A stretch of DNA of 64,000 nucleotides from Verrucomicrobiaceae bacterium (GCA_019694165.1 JAIBCL010000028.1:1-64000); one strand, 5' to 3'; shown: positions 36,135-45,165, numbered from the stretch's first letter. Program-made: numbers and translations. The notes: generated by a model not told the origin, from the sequence alone.

Positions 36135-37352
36135 TCAAGTCCCTGTGCCGGCCAGCGTGATATCGTAGGGATTCTCGTTCGCGTCGTTGTTGACGATATG
36201 GATGGCGGCCGTGCGGGTGCCGGCGGCGGAAGGGGCGAACTGAATCACGAGCGAGGTCGTGCCCGTGGGGCCGACCACCGGCGAGACGGGCTGCGTGGTC
36301 ACGGTGAAATCGGAGGCATTGGTCCCGTCGATGGTGCTCGTCAGGCCCGTGAGGTTCGCACCGCCGGTGTTGCTGATGATAAAGGTCAGGCCGCCAGTGC
36401 CGCCCACCGTCACGCTGCCGAAGTCAGCCACGCCGCCATCGGCCACATCGCCGATGCCGGCCCCGGAGACACCGATTTCCGGAGCGGCCGAGGTCGTGGT
36501 GCTGCCAGTGCTGCTGCTGGTACCGGAGCTGGAGCTGGAGCTGCCGCTCGATGAGGACGAAGACGATGACGAAGATGAAGACGACGACTCCGTGTAGCCA
36601 TGCTGCTGCAGCTCGAGCAGGATCGATGCCGCCGCCTCGTCGATCGTCTGGTTGAGCTTGTTGTACGTCTTGGTGTGGCCCTCGTCGAAGGTCATCGACA
36701 TGGATGACACGTTGGCAAAACCGATGGTGGCGTTGGTCTTCGTGGTCGTCGTGCTGGACGTGGTGCTCGATCCCGTGTCCGTCGTGGTGCCCGTGCTCGT
36801 GCTGGTCGAAGTGTCTGTCGTGGTGGTCGTCGTGCCCGTCGAGGTGCCGGTGGACGAGGATGAATCCGTCGTTCCGGACGACGATGATGAAGAACTCGTC
36901 GTGTTCGCCTCGCTGCTGGCTGCGATGGCGTGGCCCTTGAGCTTCTTCGCCACCTTGATCTTGTAGGTGGCATCGGTGGTGACCAGCTCCACCGAGCCGG
37001 TGACTTCGCCAAAGGCCACGTAGCTGGCATTCGATGTCGTGCCATCGCCGCCGCTCGCGCTCACCACCGACATGCGTGTGCCGTGCTCGTCGGTGCCGTG
37101 GAAGAAATTGCCCGTGCTTGCCGAGCCGGTCACCGTTTTGACGCCGTTGTCATTCGCCGTAAGGACGAACTTGCCCGTGCCGCCGAGCGCGGGAGCCACG
37201 AAATAGCCGCCCTCGAAAAAGTCGAGGTTGAAGCCGTCCACATGTTTGAAGTCCACCGAGTACACGACGACCTGGCTCCTCGCGGATGGTGCGGCGAGCA
37301 GGCCCATGAGCGCGACGGCGATGGTGACAAACAGAGTGCGGCGTTGATTCAT
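36135..37352 (-). CDS. Exported Ser/Thr-rich protein ending in a choice-of-anchor D domain
   Basis: 405 aa from the ATG at 37352. A signal peptide is cut near ARSQ. The N-terminal beta-rich domain (about 27-140) is unknown. Two low-complexity stretches follow: Ser/Thr-rich (about 145-210) and a near-pure serine run (about 262-300), separated by a short helical piece. The last 105 residues are a choice-of-anchor D Ig-like domain (FGSVTVGGTGGLTF, NDANENPYDITLAGTG), the same module as in the giant beta-helix protein. Such a domain at the extreme C-terminus suggests surface attachment or sorting (inference). Confidence 0.75.
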   Translation of the reverse strand: MNQRRTLFVTIAVALMGLLAAPSARSQVVVYSVDFKHVDGFNLDFFEGGYFVAPALGGTGKFVLTANDNGVKTVTGSASTGNFFHGTDEHGTRMSVVSASGGDGTTSNASYVAFGEVTGSVELVTTDATYKIKVAKKLKGHAIAASSEANTTSSSSSSSGTTDSSSSTGTSTGTTTTTTDTSTSTSTGTTTDTGSSTTSSTTTTKTNATIGFANVSSMSMTFDEGHTKTYNKLNQTIDEAAASILLELQQHGYTESSSSSSSSSSSSSSGSSSSSSGTSSSTGSTTTSAAPEIGVSGAGIGDVADGGVADFGSVTVGGTGGLTFIISNTGGANLTGLTSTIDGTNASDFTVTTQPVSPVVGPTGTTSLVIQFAPSAAGTRTAAIHIVNNDANENPYDITLAGTGT

Positions 37353-37581
37353 GGCCGCGAGAATACCGGCAAGCCCGGCCCTTGTCGAGCCGGATGATGG
37401 CGCCCAAATTCTCGCGGATGCATGTGCCGGCCCCAAGAAAAACGCACCGCCGCACGTCAGCGGCGCGCCGCAAAACGCAGTGGCCGCAATGGCGGAGGGT
37501 GACAGGCCGGCAGGCGGCAGGCTGCGATTTCTTTGCTGGCGCATGATCGCGTTTGTGGTCAAATACGCGCCTGCTTTCCTT

Positions 37582-38373
37582 ATGCGGATCATCGCCATCG
37601 CCAATCAGAAAGGCGGAGTGGGCAAGACCACCACCGCCATGAACCTCTCCGCCGGACTGGCGAGCAAGGGCGTGCGTGTGCTGCTCATCGACCTCGATCC
37701 CCAGGCGAACGCCACGAGCGGCCTGGGCATGACCGAGCAGGAGGGCGTGAGCCTTTATCCCGCGCTGGTGGCCGGCGACGATCCGCGCAATGCCATCATC
37801 CCGACGCAACTGCCGGGCCTTTCCATGATCCGCTCCACGCAGGATCTCGCCGGCTGCGAAGTGGAGCTGGCCCAGGCCGGGAACCACCTCGTGCGCCTGC
37901 GCCAGGTGCTGCAGCCGCTGCGCGAGTCCGGCAATTTCGACTACGCCTTCCTCGACTGTCCGCCATCCCTCGGCGTGTTGATGACCTCCGCACTGGCCGC
38001 CGCCGACGAGCTGCTGGTGCCCATCCAGTGCGAGTACTTCGGTCTCGAGGGTCTCTCCAAGATCGTCCAGGTCGTGCAGCACATCCGCGAGTGCGGGGCC
38101 AATCCCGGACTGCTCCTCGAGGGCATCGTGATGACCATGTTCGACTCGCGGGCAAACCTCGCGCAGCAGGTGGTCACGGACGTACGCAGCTACTTTTCCG
38201 AGATCGTCTATCAGACCGCCATCCCTCGCACGATCCGGTTGGGCGAAGCACCGAGTTTCGGCAAGTCCATCATCGAGTACGAGCCCAACGGACGTGGCGC
38301 GCAGGCCTACCGCGCTCTGGCCGAGGAGTTTCTCGCCAGGCATGCACCAAAGGCGGACACACCCGCGCCGTAG
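37582..38373 (+). CDS. parA: ParA/Soj family ATPase
   Basis: 263 aa from the ATG at 37582 (MRIIAIANQKGGVGKTTTAMN), with the deviant Walker A KGGVGKTT. LLIDLDPQANATSGLG, FLDCPPSLGVLMTSAL (Walker B) and PIQCEYFGLEGL are standard for chromosomal ParA/Soj. It would segregate the chromosome origin or another cargo with a ParB partner. No parB follows; the next gene is convergent and encodes a copper protein. A 77-residue upstream extension overlaps the divergent gene and is not homologous. Confidence 0.92.
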   Translation: MRIIAIANQKGGVGKTTTAMNLSAGLASKGVRVLLIDLDPQANATSGLGMTEQEGVSLYPALVAGDDPRNAIIPTQLPGLSMIRSTQDLAGCEVELAQAGNHLVRLRQVLQPLRESGNFDYAFLDCPPSLGVLMTSALAAADELLVPIQCEYFGLEGLSKIVQVVQHIRECGANPGLLLEGIVMTMFDSRANLAQQVVTDVRSYFSEIVYQTAIPRTIRLGEAPSFGKSIIEYEPNGRGAQAYRALAEEFLARHAPKADTPAP

Positions 38374-38374
38374 T

Positions 38375-38392
38375 CGGTCGCGGTTCCGACCG
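38375..38392. terminator. Hairpin between convergent parA and copper-protein genes
   Basis: CGGTCG at 38375-38380 and CGACCG at 38387-38392 form a perfect 6-bp stem with a 6-nt loop, immediately after the parA stop and 10 nt from the convergent stop. It may terminate both genes; it has no U tract. Confidence 0.4.
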
Positions 38393-38402
38393 CCGGGCCT
38401 GC

Positions 38403-39011
38403 CTACTTGATCTCTTTCGCCGGCAGCTCGCCAAGTTTGAGCGTGGGCAATGCGGCATCGGCGCTCACATTGAAGCCGATCCAGTGGCCCGTGGCAGAGT
38501 GCGCGGGGAAACCGCAGGCCAGCGCAAACTCGCCGGCTTCGTCAGGCACGAAACTGAACTCGGCCTTGCCCATGCTCAGACCCTTGATGTGATCCTTCAC
38601 CGCACCACCGGCGAAGTACGGCTCCGGCACCTGCAGCTTCTTCGTGTCCGCTTTCTCGATCACGATGGCGCTGTGCGGGATGGGACTTGGATTGATGAAG
38701 GTGACATTCACGGTCCAGTCCTTCGGCACGGTGATGAGCGCGCTGCCGTGGGAGTAGCCGTTGAAGTTCATGCCGTAGTTCGCGGCATTGAAGGTGGCCA
38801 CAAGCGTGACCTTCACGCTCTTCGGCTTGTCACCCGGCTTCAGCAAATCTTCCGCAGAGAGGCCGGCGAACATCTCCTTTTTGATGCCTGGAATCTCACC
38901 GCCAGCCGCATGGTCGTGCCCTGGCGGGGGCGCAGGCTGCTGGGCAGGCGCGGGAGAGAGCACAGAGACGAACATGAGCAGGCAGACGATGGAGAGGCGG
39001 GACCGAAGCAT
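38403..39011 (-). CDS. Sulfocyanin-like blue copper protein
   Basis: 202 aa from the ATG at 39011, with a signal peptide cut near PAQ. The cupredoxin fold contains VTFINPSPIPHSAIV (first copper His113) and EFALACGFPAHSATGHWIGF (Cys166 and His171). In sulfocyanins the axial ligand after the second His is a Met in a C-x4-H-x4-M pattern; here that position is His176. It is probably a periplasmic electron carrier, but no respiratory partner is nearby. It stands alone; a 406-base gap lies upstream. Confidence 0.82.
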   Translation of the reverse strand: MLRSRLSIVCLLMFVSVLSPAPAQQPAPPPGHDHAAGGEIPGIKKEMFAGLSAEDLLKPGDKPKSVKVTLVATFNAANYGMNFNGYSHGSALITVPKDWTVNVTFINPSPIPHSAIVIEKADTKKLQVPEPYFAGGAVKDHIKGLSMGKAEFSFVPDEAGEFALACGFPAHSATGHWIGFNVSADAALPTLKLGELPAKEIK

Positions 39012-39417
39012 GGGATGGAATGCAGATGAAAAAACAAAAACGCTCACCCCGAACGCACCGAAACGCAGCAGGCTTTCCGAAGGAACGGCAAAAGTGAGCC
39101 TTTCAGCAAGGCCCGAGATGTCCCCTGCCCCCACATCTCGACCGGACGGAGTCCCTCGGTTCTCAACCATCCGCTTCGGTGCCTTCGCGTTTCCCCGAAA
39201 AGATCCCGCCTTCAGAGTCACCGCCTGCGCGGCCACATCCGGGCTCAGGTCACATCCGGGCACGACCGGGTCACGCTGTCATCATTCCTCGTTCCCCCGG
39301 TGAATGCTGAGGCTGCTCTCGGAGCTGTGTCCCCTGTGAATCGCTGATCAGGGCTGCCCGGTTCTGCGGGTGGATGTCGCACTCTTTGCGCCGGTTCAGC
39401 GATTGAGAGATTTCGTT
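39012..39417. other. Intergenic region without recognisable gene
   Basis: 406 bases between two minus-strand genes. It must hold the promoter of the copper-protein gene and the 3' end of the metalloprotease transcript. No open frame of coding character, RNA gene or strong palindrome was seen. Confidence 0.5.
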
Positions 39418-42400
39418 CTACGGACCGGTCACGATGACGTGGAAGAATTCATGCGACGCCGCAGGCATCGGCACGCTGACGACTTGGTTCGTGCCATCGT
39501 CCGCGAGCACCGTGGGAGTGAGATTGATCGTGGTCCAGGTGCTGAGGTCGGTGCTCGATTGCACGGTGTAGGTCAGGCCAGCGGTGAGGTAATCCTTCCT
39601 GCGCACGAAGAGCGCATATGACGTGCCGCCGCTCTGGGCGCAGACGGGCTGGCCGGTGGTGATGGTGTTGCTGACGTAGCTGAGGCCGCGCAGATCATTG
39701 GTCGCGGGGTTCGTGCCGAAGGCGAACTCGAGCAGGTTCACAAGACCATCGCTGTCGTAGTCCGCACTGTCAGCAGTCGTGCCGCTGCCGGAGAGCGTGC
39801 CGAGATTGGCGAGACGCCAGCTTTGAATTGGCGTCAACGTCACGGCGTCGCTCTGCCATATCTCGCCGTTCACGCCGACGGTGATGAAGGTGTTCTGGAA
39901 GAAGGTCGCGGCCTTGCGGTCGTTCGTGGTCGGCGCGGTGTAGGCGTTCCAGTTCACACCGTCGAGCGAGAGCAGGTCGGTGTCCGCGTCACTTGCCGAG
40001 TGATTCACGCCGGCACTGAACCAGACGCCATTGCCGTAGCTGTTGCCGGGCAGTTCTTCGCTGTCGGTGCGCGTGGATGTGAATGTGAGACCGCCGTCCG
40101 TGGACACACGCTGCTTGGAATACCAGCCGCTGGAGACGAAGCGATTGTTCAGATACTTCACTTTGCGCAAGTCCTGCCAGGAGGCCACGCCGGAGCCGCT
40201 GCTGCGGTCCGTCCATGTCGAGCCATCGGGGCTGGTGTAAACGACACAGGTGCCATTGCCACCCACGTAGCCGACGAGCACAAAGGTTCCCGCGCCATAG
40301 CTGATGCCGCTCAAGGTCTTGCCCACCAGCGCGGGCACGCTCACGGTGGTCCATGTCGCGGCGGCGGCATCGGTGGAGCGAAGGATGGTGCCGTTTGTGC
40401 CGACAGCGACATGCACGGATCCGCTGGAGGCCACGTCGCTGAGATCAGTGTCGATCGTTGTGCCGGTGTAGGGTCGCGACCAGGTGATGCCGTCGCTCGA
40501 AGTGGCGATGGCGCTGACCCAGTCGCTGATGCCGAAGTTGTAGTCCTGGCCGACGAGGATGAACTTCGAGCCCGTCCAAGCGCCGCCGTAGAAATACACA
40601 TTCGTGGCGGATGAAACCGTGCGCGTGGTCCACGTCACTCCGTCGGGTGAACTGCGAATCACACCGCCGCTGCCTCCACCGGCGACGGCGATGCTGTTGC
40701 TGTTCACGATGGTGTAGAGCGTCTTCGTGGTGCCGCTGGTGCGCGCGGTGAAGGTGCGCGCAGGATCGCTGACGACGATGGTTTGCGCCAGTGTCGAGTG
40801 TCCGCCGCGACCATCGCTGACGTGCAGTGTGTAAGGATAGCTGCCGCCGAAATCGAAGGTCAACGACGCACTCGCTCCGTCCGCGATGTTCACATTGCTG
40901 CCGAAATCCCACGCATACGTGAGCGCGCCGCCATCGCTGTCGGAGGCACTTGAGCTGAAGGAGATGGAAGCACGCGCGCTGCCTGTGGTCGGTGCGCTGA
41001 CGAAGCTCGGCACGGGTGCGGTATTGCCTGGGAAGAAGGAGTCCGTGCGCTGCACCACGCCATTGTCCTGCACGACGAAGAAGCGGCCCTGTGCATACGC
41101 GAGGTTGTGACCATTCTGCGAGATCGAGCCCGCGCTGATGCCGAGGCTCTTCTGCCAGGACGTGCCGTTGTCCTGTGAAATGAGCAGGCCGTAAGTCGTC
41201 ACCGCCGCGTCCATGTCACGTGCGAGTGTGAGCAGCGTGCCGTCGTCCGCCTGCACCATCTGCCAGGTGCTCCAGCTATTGCCCTGCGGCATCGGTGCCT
41301 CGGTCCAGTTCGCGCCGTGGTCGGTGGAGTAATAAACGCCAGCATACCAGCCGGTGTAGAAGAGGCGCGAGCCATTCGCGAACAGCGCCTGGATCGACTC
41401 GCCGCGCGTCACCGGATTCATCGTCCAGCTCGTGCCCGTGGCGGAGGTCCACAGCGTGCGAATCTGCGTGCCTGAAGTCTGAATACCGGCGACGACGAAC
41501 ATGCCGCCATCCCACACGACGTAGTCGAGTTCCGTGGCACCGGAGACGTGGTTGCTCGTCCACGTCACGCCGTCGGTGCTCACGAACACATCGCCGTGAT
41601 TTGCCACCGCGACGAACTTGCCATTGCCAAACGTGATGCCCTCGACCTCACCCGCGACCACCGGCGGACTCGCGACAAACCACCGCCGTCCATCGCGCGA
41701 CCAGCAGATGCGGACGTTCGTTCCATCTCCGCCCGCGGCGACGAAGGTGTCATTGCCATACGCGAGATGAGGGCGCGTAAGCCCGGTGACGCCACCGAGA
41801 TTCGTGAAGGTGGCACCATCCCAGCTAAACAAGACCTCACCGAAGTAGCAGGCCGCGACGAAGCGGCCCTTCGCTGCGATGAGATCATACGGATCCGCCG
41901 TGGTGCTCACGCCACCCGCAGTCCAGGTGTCGATGGGATCGGTGACGGTCACCGTCTTCGTCACGGTCTGCGTGCCGCCTTTCATGTCGGACACCACGCA
42001 TGTCAGTGTGTAGGTGCCGCCCACGGGAAAGCTGTGCGTGATGCTCGCCGCATTGTCCGAGACCGTGCCGTCGCCTGCGCTCCACCAATAGGCGAGCGTG
42101 TCGCCATTCGAGTCCGAGGCGCTGATCGAATACGTCTGCGCCGTGCGCGCAGCGACCGTGGCACCGCCCGTGATCGCACCTGCGGTGGGCGCAGCATTGC
42201 CAGGGAAGGCACCGCTATTCACCTGCACGTCGATGTAGCTCTCGCTGCCGGAGCCGCCCTTCGCCACAGGCGTGAGATGGACTTGCGCCGTGGTGTCCGA
42301 GTAGGTGCGACCGATGTCGAGGGGCGAGTCCGTCTTGTCACCACTCGTCGAGGGCGTCACGTCCACGAGCCAGCTTCGCGACTGGCCCGGCCTTTGCCAC

Positions 42401-44223
42401 ACCAGGTTCACACCGGAGTCGAAGTGCGCATTGGCTCCATACGCCTTGCGATACGTGAGCCAGTAGTATTCCTCGCTGCCCGGCGTCGCGCTCTTCGTGA
42501 CGCGCACACCGCGCGGCGTGCCGGTCGTCGTCGAGGAGTCGATGCGGTAGATGCGATAGGTTGCATTGCCGGATGCCGTCGCGTCGCTCCACTGGCTTGC
42601 CGTCAGCCAGTTGAGCAAGGCCTTGCCCTGCGCGTGGAAGTGGCCCTCGGGCGGATCGCCGCCACCCATGATGTCGTAGTCATCGCCATACTCCACGCTG
42701 CTGCCCGCACCCACCACGCTGCCATCACTCGTCTGCCAGAAGCTGCTGTGCCCCAGGCCGTAGTTGTGACCGAACTCATGGATGAACACCGAGTCGCTGA
42801 TGCTGCCCTGCATCCAGATATTGCCGCCGCCAGCGAGGCCCGCGTAGTTCACGCCGCCGCTGATCATGCCGATGCTCTTGAAGACCACGCCCACGATGTC
42901 GTAGTCGCCGAGGCCGTTGTCGCCGGAGCCTGAGTTGTAAACCGGGCCGATGTTGATCGCCGCATCCGCGCCGGACTTCGTGGTGCGGAAGGTATTGCGC
43001 GCATCACGCAGCAGCTCCGAGTTCAGGCCGCTGCCGCCGTTCACGTAGTAGGTCGTCGTGGAGGGCACGCGATACACGTTCGCGCTCACCGTCGCCTCGA
43101 TCCATGTCTTGCCGTAGGACATCGCGAGGATTTGATTCGACACCGCGCCGTTCATCACCGTGCTCGTCGCGGCTTGCGTGAAAGGCTCGCCGGTGTTGTC
43201 GCTGAAGTCCGCGCGGATGAGGAACACCTTCTTCTTCGACTCCGTCCACACGCTGCTGATGCCGATGGCCGACTGCGTCGCGAAGCTCAGGGAGAAGCCG
43301 CCGCCATTGGATGACCCATCCGCAGGGCTTGGCAAATACAGCACCTGCGAGCCCGCATCCGGTCCGGGCAATGCATCGAGTTTCGCCAGCGCATGGTCCA
43401 CCTCCTGCAACTCCGCCGGACTCGCGAAGGCGAAGAGCTTGCCGCCCGCGAGCGCGAGCGTGGCACCGCCCGTGATCGGCTTGCCCGTGAGGAAGCTCTG
43501 CGACAGCGGCTTCGCAGGTGCAAACAACGCCTGCGCCGTGGCGATCTCCGTCGCCCTCAGCGGACGCAGCACGCTGTCATGCACCGCGGCATCAGCGCCA
43601 AGCGCGATGCCTTGCACGGGAATCGCGCGCTTCGTCGTCATGCCATCGCGCTGGCCATACGTGAAGGCATTGAGTTCCGAGCCATCGGGCATGTGCAGCG
43701 TCGCGATGTGATCCGGCGTGCCTGCGGGAGCCTTCGTTCCCGGCGGCACGCAGACCGGCAGCCATTGATAGCTCGCGCGCTCACTGAACGGACGCTCCAC
43801 CAGCGGCTTCACCTCCTGGGGCAGCAGCGCGTATTCATCCAGCGACACGGCTTCACTCAAAGCCTGCTTCGGGTCCTCGCGAATCAACCGCGCCATGCGC
43901 GCCGAGCGTTCCTTCGCAAGCCGCGCCCCTTCAATCACGAACGTGGTGCGCTCTGCTTGCGGCATCGCCTGAGCCTGCGGCAGCTTCGCCAGCCACGCGC
44001 GAAATTCCTTCTGCTCAAAGACGCGCGCCGTTTGCGGAACCGGCGCGCTCGAAGTCGCCCGCAGGGCTGGCATCACCGGCGACGCTGCCTTGCCATGCTC
44101 CGTTGAACCCGCCTGCTTCGGTGCGGAAGCATCCCCCGAACGAAACCAGATGACCGCCACGACAAGGGCGAGCAGGCAGACAAACGAAACGAGGAGGGGC
44201 CACGAAGCAGAACGGTTTTTCAT
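39418..44223 (-). CDS. Giant exported zinc metalloprotease with PKD domains and photosystem-stability-factor-like repeats
   Basis: 1601 aa from the ATG at 44223; a transmembrane segment or signal spans about 8-26. The catalytic motif HEFGHNYGLGH (482-492) with the downstream YDIMGGG Met-turn is of the gametolysin/M11-type metzincin family. Two PKD-like domains follow (PTAGAITGG..., PVPSFVSAP...), each before a set of beta-propeller repeats of the type G.F.A.G..G....S.DG..W, resembling YCF48/sialidase-like blades. The C-terminus has DYDSDGLVNLLEFAFGTNP, then SSTDLSTWT, the segment shared with two other exported proteins here. It is probably a secreted protease acting on extracellular polymer or prey protein. 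Confidence 0.85.
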   Translation of the reverse strand: MKNRSASWPLLVSFVCLLALVVAVIWFRSGDASAPKQAGSTEHGKAASPVMPALRATSSAPVPQTARVFEQKEFRAWLAKLPQAQAMPQAERTTFVIEGARLAKERSARMARLIREDPKQALSEAVSLDEYALLPQEVKPLVERPFSERASYQWLPVCVPPGTKAPAGTPDHIATLHMPDGSELNAFTYGQRDGMTTKRAIPVQGIALGADAAVHDSVLRPLRATEIATAQALFAPAKPLSQSFLTGKPITGGATLALAGGKLFAFASPAELQEVDHALAKLDALPGPDAGSQVLYLPSPADGSSNGGGFSLSFATQSAIGISSVWTESKKKVFLIRADFSDNTGEPFTQAATSTVMNGAVSNQILAMSYGKTWIEATVSANVYRVPSTTTYYVNGGSGLNSELLRDARNTFRTTKSGADAAINIGPVYNSGSGDNGLGDYDIVGVVFKSIGMISGGVNYAGLAGGGNIWMQGSISDSVFIHEFGHNYGLGHSSFWQTSDGSVVGAGSSVEYGDDYDIMGGGDPPEGHFHAQGKALLNWLTASQWSDATASGNATYRIYRIDSSTTTGTPRGVRVTKSATPGSEEYYWLTYRKAYGANAHFDSGVNLVWQRPGQSRSWLVDVTPSTSGDKTDSPLDIGRTYSDTTAQVHLTPVAKGGSGSESYIDVQVNSGAFPGNAAPTAGAITGGATVAARTAQTYSISASDSNGDTLAYWWSAGDGTVSDNAASITHSFPVGGTYTLTCVVSDMKGGTQTVTKTVTVTDPIDTWTAGGVSTTADPYDLIAAKGRFVAACYFGEVLFSWDGATFTNLGGVTGLTRPHLAYGNDTFVAAGGDGTNVRICWSRDGRRWFVASPPVVAGEVEGITFGNGKFVAVANHGDVFVSTDGVTWTSNHVSGATELDYVVWDGGMFVVAGIQTSGTQIRTLWTSATGTSWTMNPVTRGESIQALFANGSRLFYTGWYAGVYYSTDHGANWTEAPMPQGNSWSTWQMVQADDGTLLTLARDMDAAVTTYGLLISQDNGTSWQKSLGISAGSISQNGHNLAYAQGRFFVVQDNGVVQRTDSFFPGNTAPVPSFVSAPTTGSARASISFSSSASDSDGGALTYAWDFGSNVNIADGASASLTFDFGGSYPYTLHVSDGRGGHSTLAQTIVVSDPARTFTARTSGTTKTLYTIVNSNSIAVAGGGSGGVIRSSPDGVTWTTRTVSSATNVYFYGGAWTGSKFILVGQDYNFGISDWVSAIATSSDGITWSRPYTGTTIDTDLSDVASSGSVHVAVGTNGTILRSTDAAAATWTTVSVPALVGKTLSGISYGAGTFVLVGYVGGNGTCVVYTSPDGSTWTDRSSGSGVASWQDLRKVKYLNNRFVSSGWYSKQRVSTDGGLTFTSTRTDSEELPGNSYGNGVWFSAGVNHSASDADTDLLSLDGVNWNAYTAPTTNDRKAATFFQNTFITVGVNGEIWQSDAVTLTPIQSWRLANLGTLSGSGTTADSADYDSDGLVNLLEFAFGTNPATNDLRGLSYVSNTITTGQPVCAQSGGTSYALFVRRKDYLTAGLTYTVQSSTDLSTWTTINLTPTVLADDGTNQVVSVPMPAASHEFFHVIVTGP

Positions 44224-44297
44224 CGCCGGAAAGCTGCGCGCATGGTCTGGCGGGGCAAGGGTTGATTGATCCATTCTCGGTTTGGAATCAGTAGTTT

Positions 44298-44410
44298 GCG
44301 TGGGGTTGGGGAGTCTCCCTCGGTTCACGCCGACTCTCGGCGTGGGGTTGGGAGTCTCCCCCGGGTCGCGCCGACTCTCGGCGCGGGGTTGGGGAGTGTC
44401 CCTCAGAGCC
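44298..44410. repeat. Tandem 41-bp repeat with internal palindrome (left part of array)
   Basis: Units at 44329-44369 and 44370-44410, plus a partial unit at 44298-44328. Each begins GCCGACTCTCGGCG, a self-complementary hairpin, and continues with a GGGGTTGGGGAGTCTCCC-like stretch that can also fold back. More units of the same family are found at 44851-44892 and 44893-44920, so the array is split by the element at 44402-44845. Confidence 0.75.
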
Positions 44411-44476
44411 TGTCCGGCAAATGCCCTGAATCATCATCGCCAGGCAAACGAAAGCGTGAGAGCCAGTTGCGAAACC

Positions 44477-44543
44477 CATTCTCTTGCCCCCATTCTCCTG
44501 TCATCATCGCTTTGAATGACAGGAGAATGGGGGCAAGAGAATG
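44477..44543. repeat. Perfect 28-bp inverted repeat with 11-nt loop
   Basis: Arms at 44477-44504 and 44516-44543 are exactly complementary (starting CATTCTCTTGCCCCC). An outer pair of 11-bp arms, GAGCCAGTTGC at 44460-44470 and its complement at 44581-44591, encloses it. Transcribed in either direction it would form a very stable hairpin. The arms have no coding character. Confidence 0.85.
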
Positions 44544-44613
44544 AAATGCATCTTATCCGACTTCTGAATTCGGAGGTTTTGCAACTGGCTCATGTGAGAG
44601 CAAACAGAAACTT

Positions 44614-44802
44614 CCCCTCTCACCCCAGCCCTTTGCCGGACTTCTTTTGAAGCATCTTCTCCAGCCATCTCGCCGTCGCTCGATTCCCCAGGGGAGAGGG
44701 AGACGATGGCGCTGCCGCGCCTGCGCAAAAGTGTGCTTTGCATGGCCGAGCGGCAGCTCGCTCTGCTCCCTCTCCCATTGGGAGAGGGCTGGGGTGAGGG
44801 GG
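44614..44802. repeat. CCCTCTCACCCCAGCCCT-type dispersed repeat in inverted orientation
   Basis: CCCCTCTCACCCCAGCCCT near 44614 recurs as AGGGCTGGGGTGAGGGGG near 44785, with GGGAGAGGG copies between. From memory, this sequence is a common extragenic repeat in many bacterial genomes; its translations (LTPALSQWERE) are a well-known artefact. It is non-coding. Confidence 0.65.
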
Positions 44803-44850
44803 TAGAGTTCTCGTGCTTCGAGTGATTTACCGGACAAGCTCTCAGGTCGC

Positions 44851-44920
44851 GCCGGCTCCCGGCGCGGGGTTGAGGAATCTCCCCTGGGTCGTGCCGACTC
44901 TCGGCGCGGGTTTCGGGCAC
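44851..44920. repeat. Right part of the split 41-bp tandem array
   Basis: One full unit (44851-44892) and one partial unit (44893-44920) of the GCCGACTCTCGGCG repeat, separated from the left part by about 440 bp. Confidence 0.7.
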
Positions 44921-44999
44921 TCGCGAAGTTGTGCTCCGAAAGGTGCGAGGAACCAAGGCGATTCACCACCTGGTCCTCGCGACCCCACCATCCAGGGGG

Positions 45000-45124
45000 T
45001 TCCCCTACGGCGCGGGGCACCCGCAGTACCGTAGGGGAAGTCGCCAGACTTCCGCCGGTTGCTCTCCGGCTTGCCGTTTGCCGCGCGTCTCCCGCGTCCG
45101 GGCATGAACGGAACTCTGGCGAGT
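45000..45124. repeat. Two nested extragenic palindromes
   Basis: TTCCCCTACGG (45000-45010) pairs perfectly with 45029-45039. GTCGCCAGACTTCC (45040-45053) pairs with the GGAACTCTGGCGAG segment near 45109-45122 with two mismatches. Together with the preceding repeats they fill the gap between the metalloprotease gene and the MITE. No gene was found. Confidence 0.6.
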
Positions 45125-45165
45125 TCGGCTACAGACACGCGGCACGGCGTGACGCTGCTGCTTGG

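Larger units (their letters stand above)
44402..44845. mobile_element. Possible 0.44-kb inverted-repeat element splitting a tandem array
   Basis: AGAGCCTGTCCGGCAAAT at 44405-44422 is the inverse of 44825-44842 with 2 mismatches in 18; the match extends by 3 bases outward with one more mismatch. The two ends lie exactly where the tandem array is interrupted. The interior holds a perfect 28-bp palindrome and copies of a CCCTCTCACCCCAGCCCT-type dispersed repeat in both orientations. No transposase and no clear target duplication are seen. Confidence 0.5.

Noticed and set aside
37533..39029. 498-aa frame overlapping parA and the copper-protein gene
   Set aside because: An out-of-frame reading of two genes with clear motifs; Arg/His-rich without any family signature.
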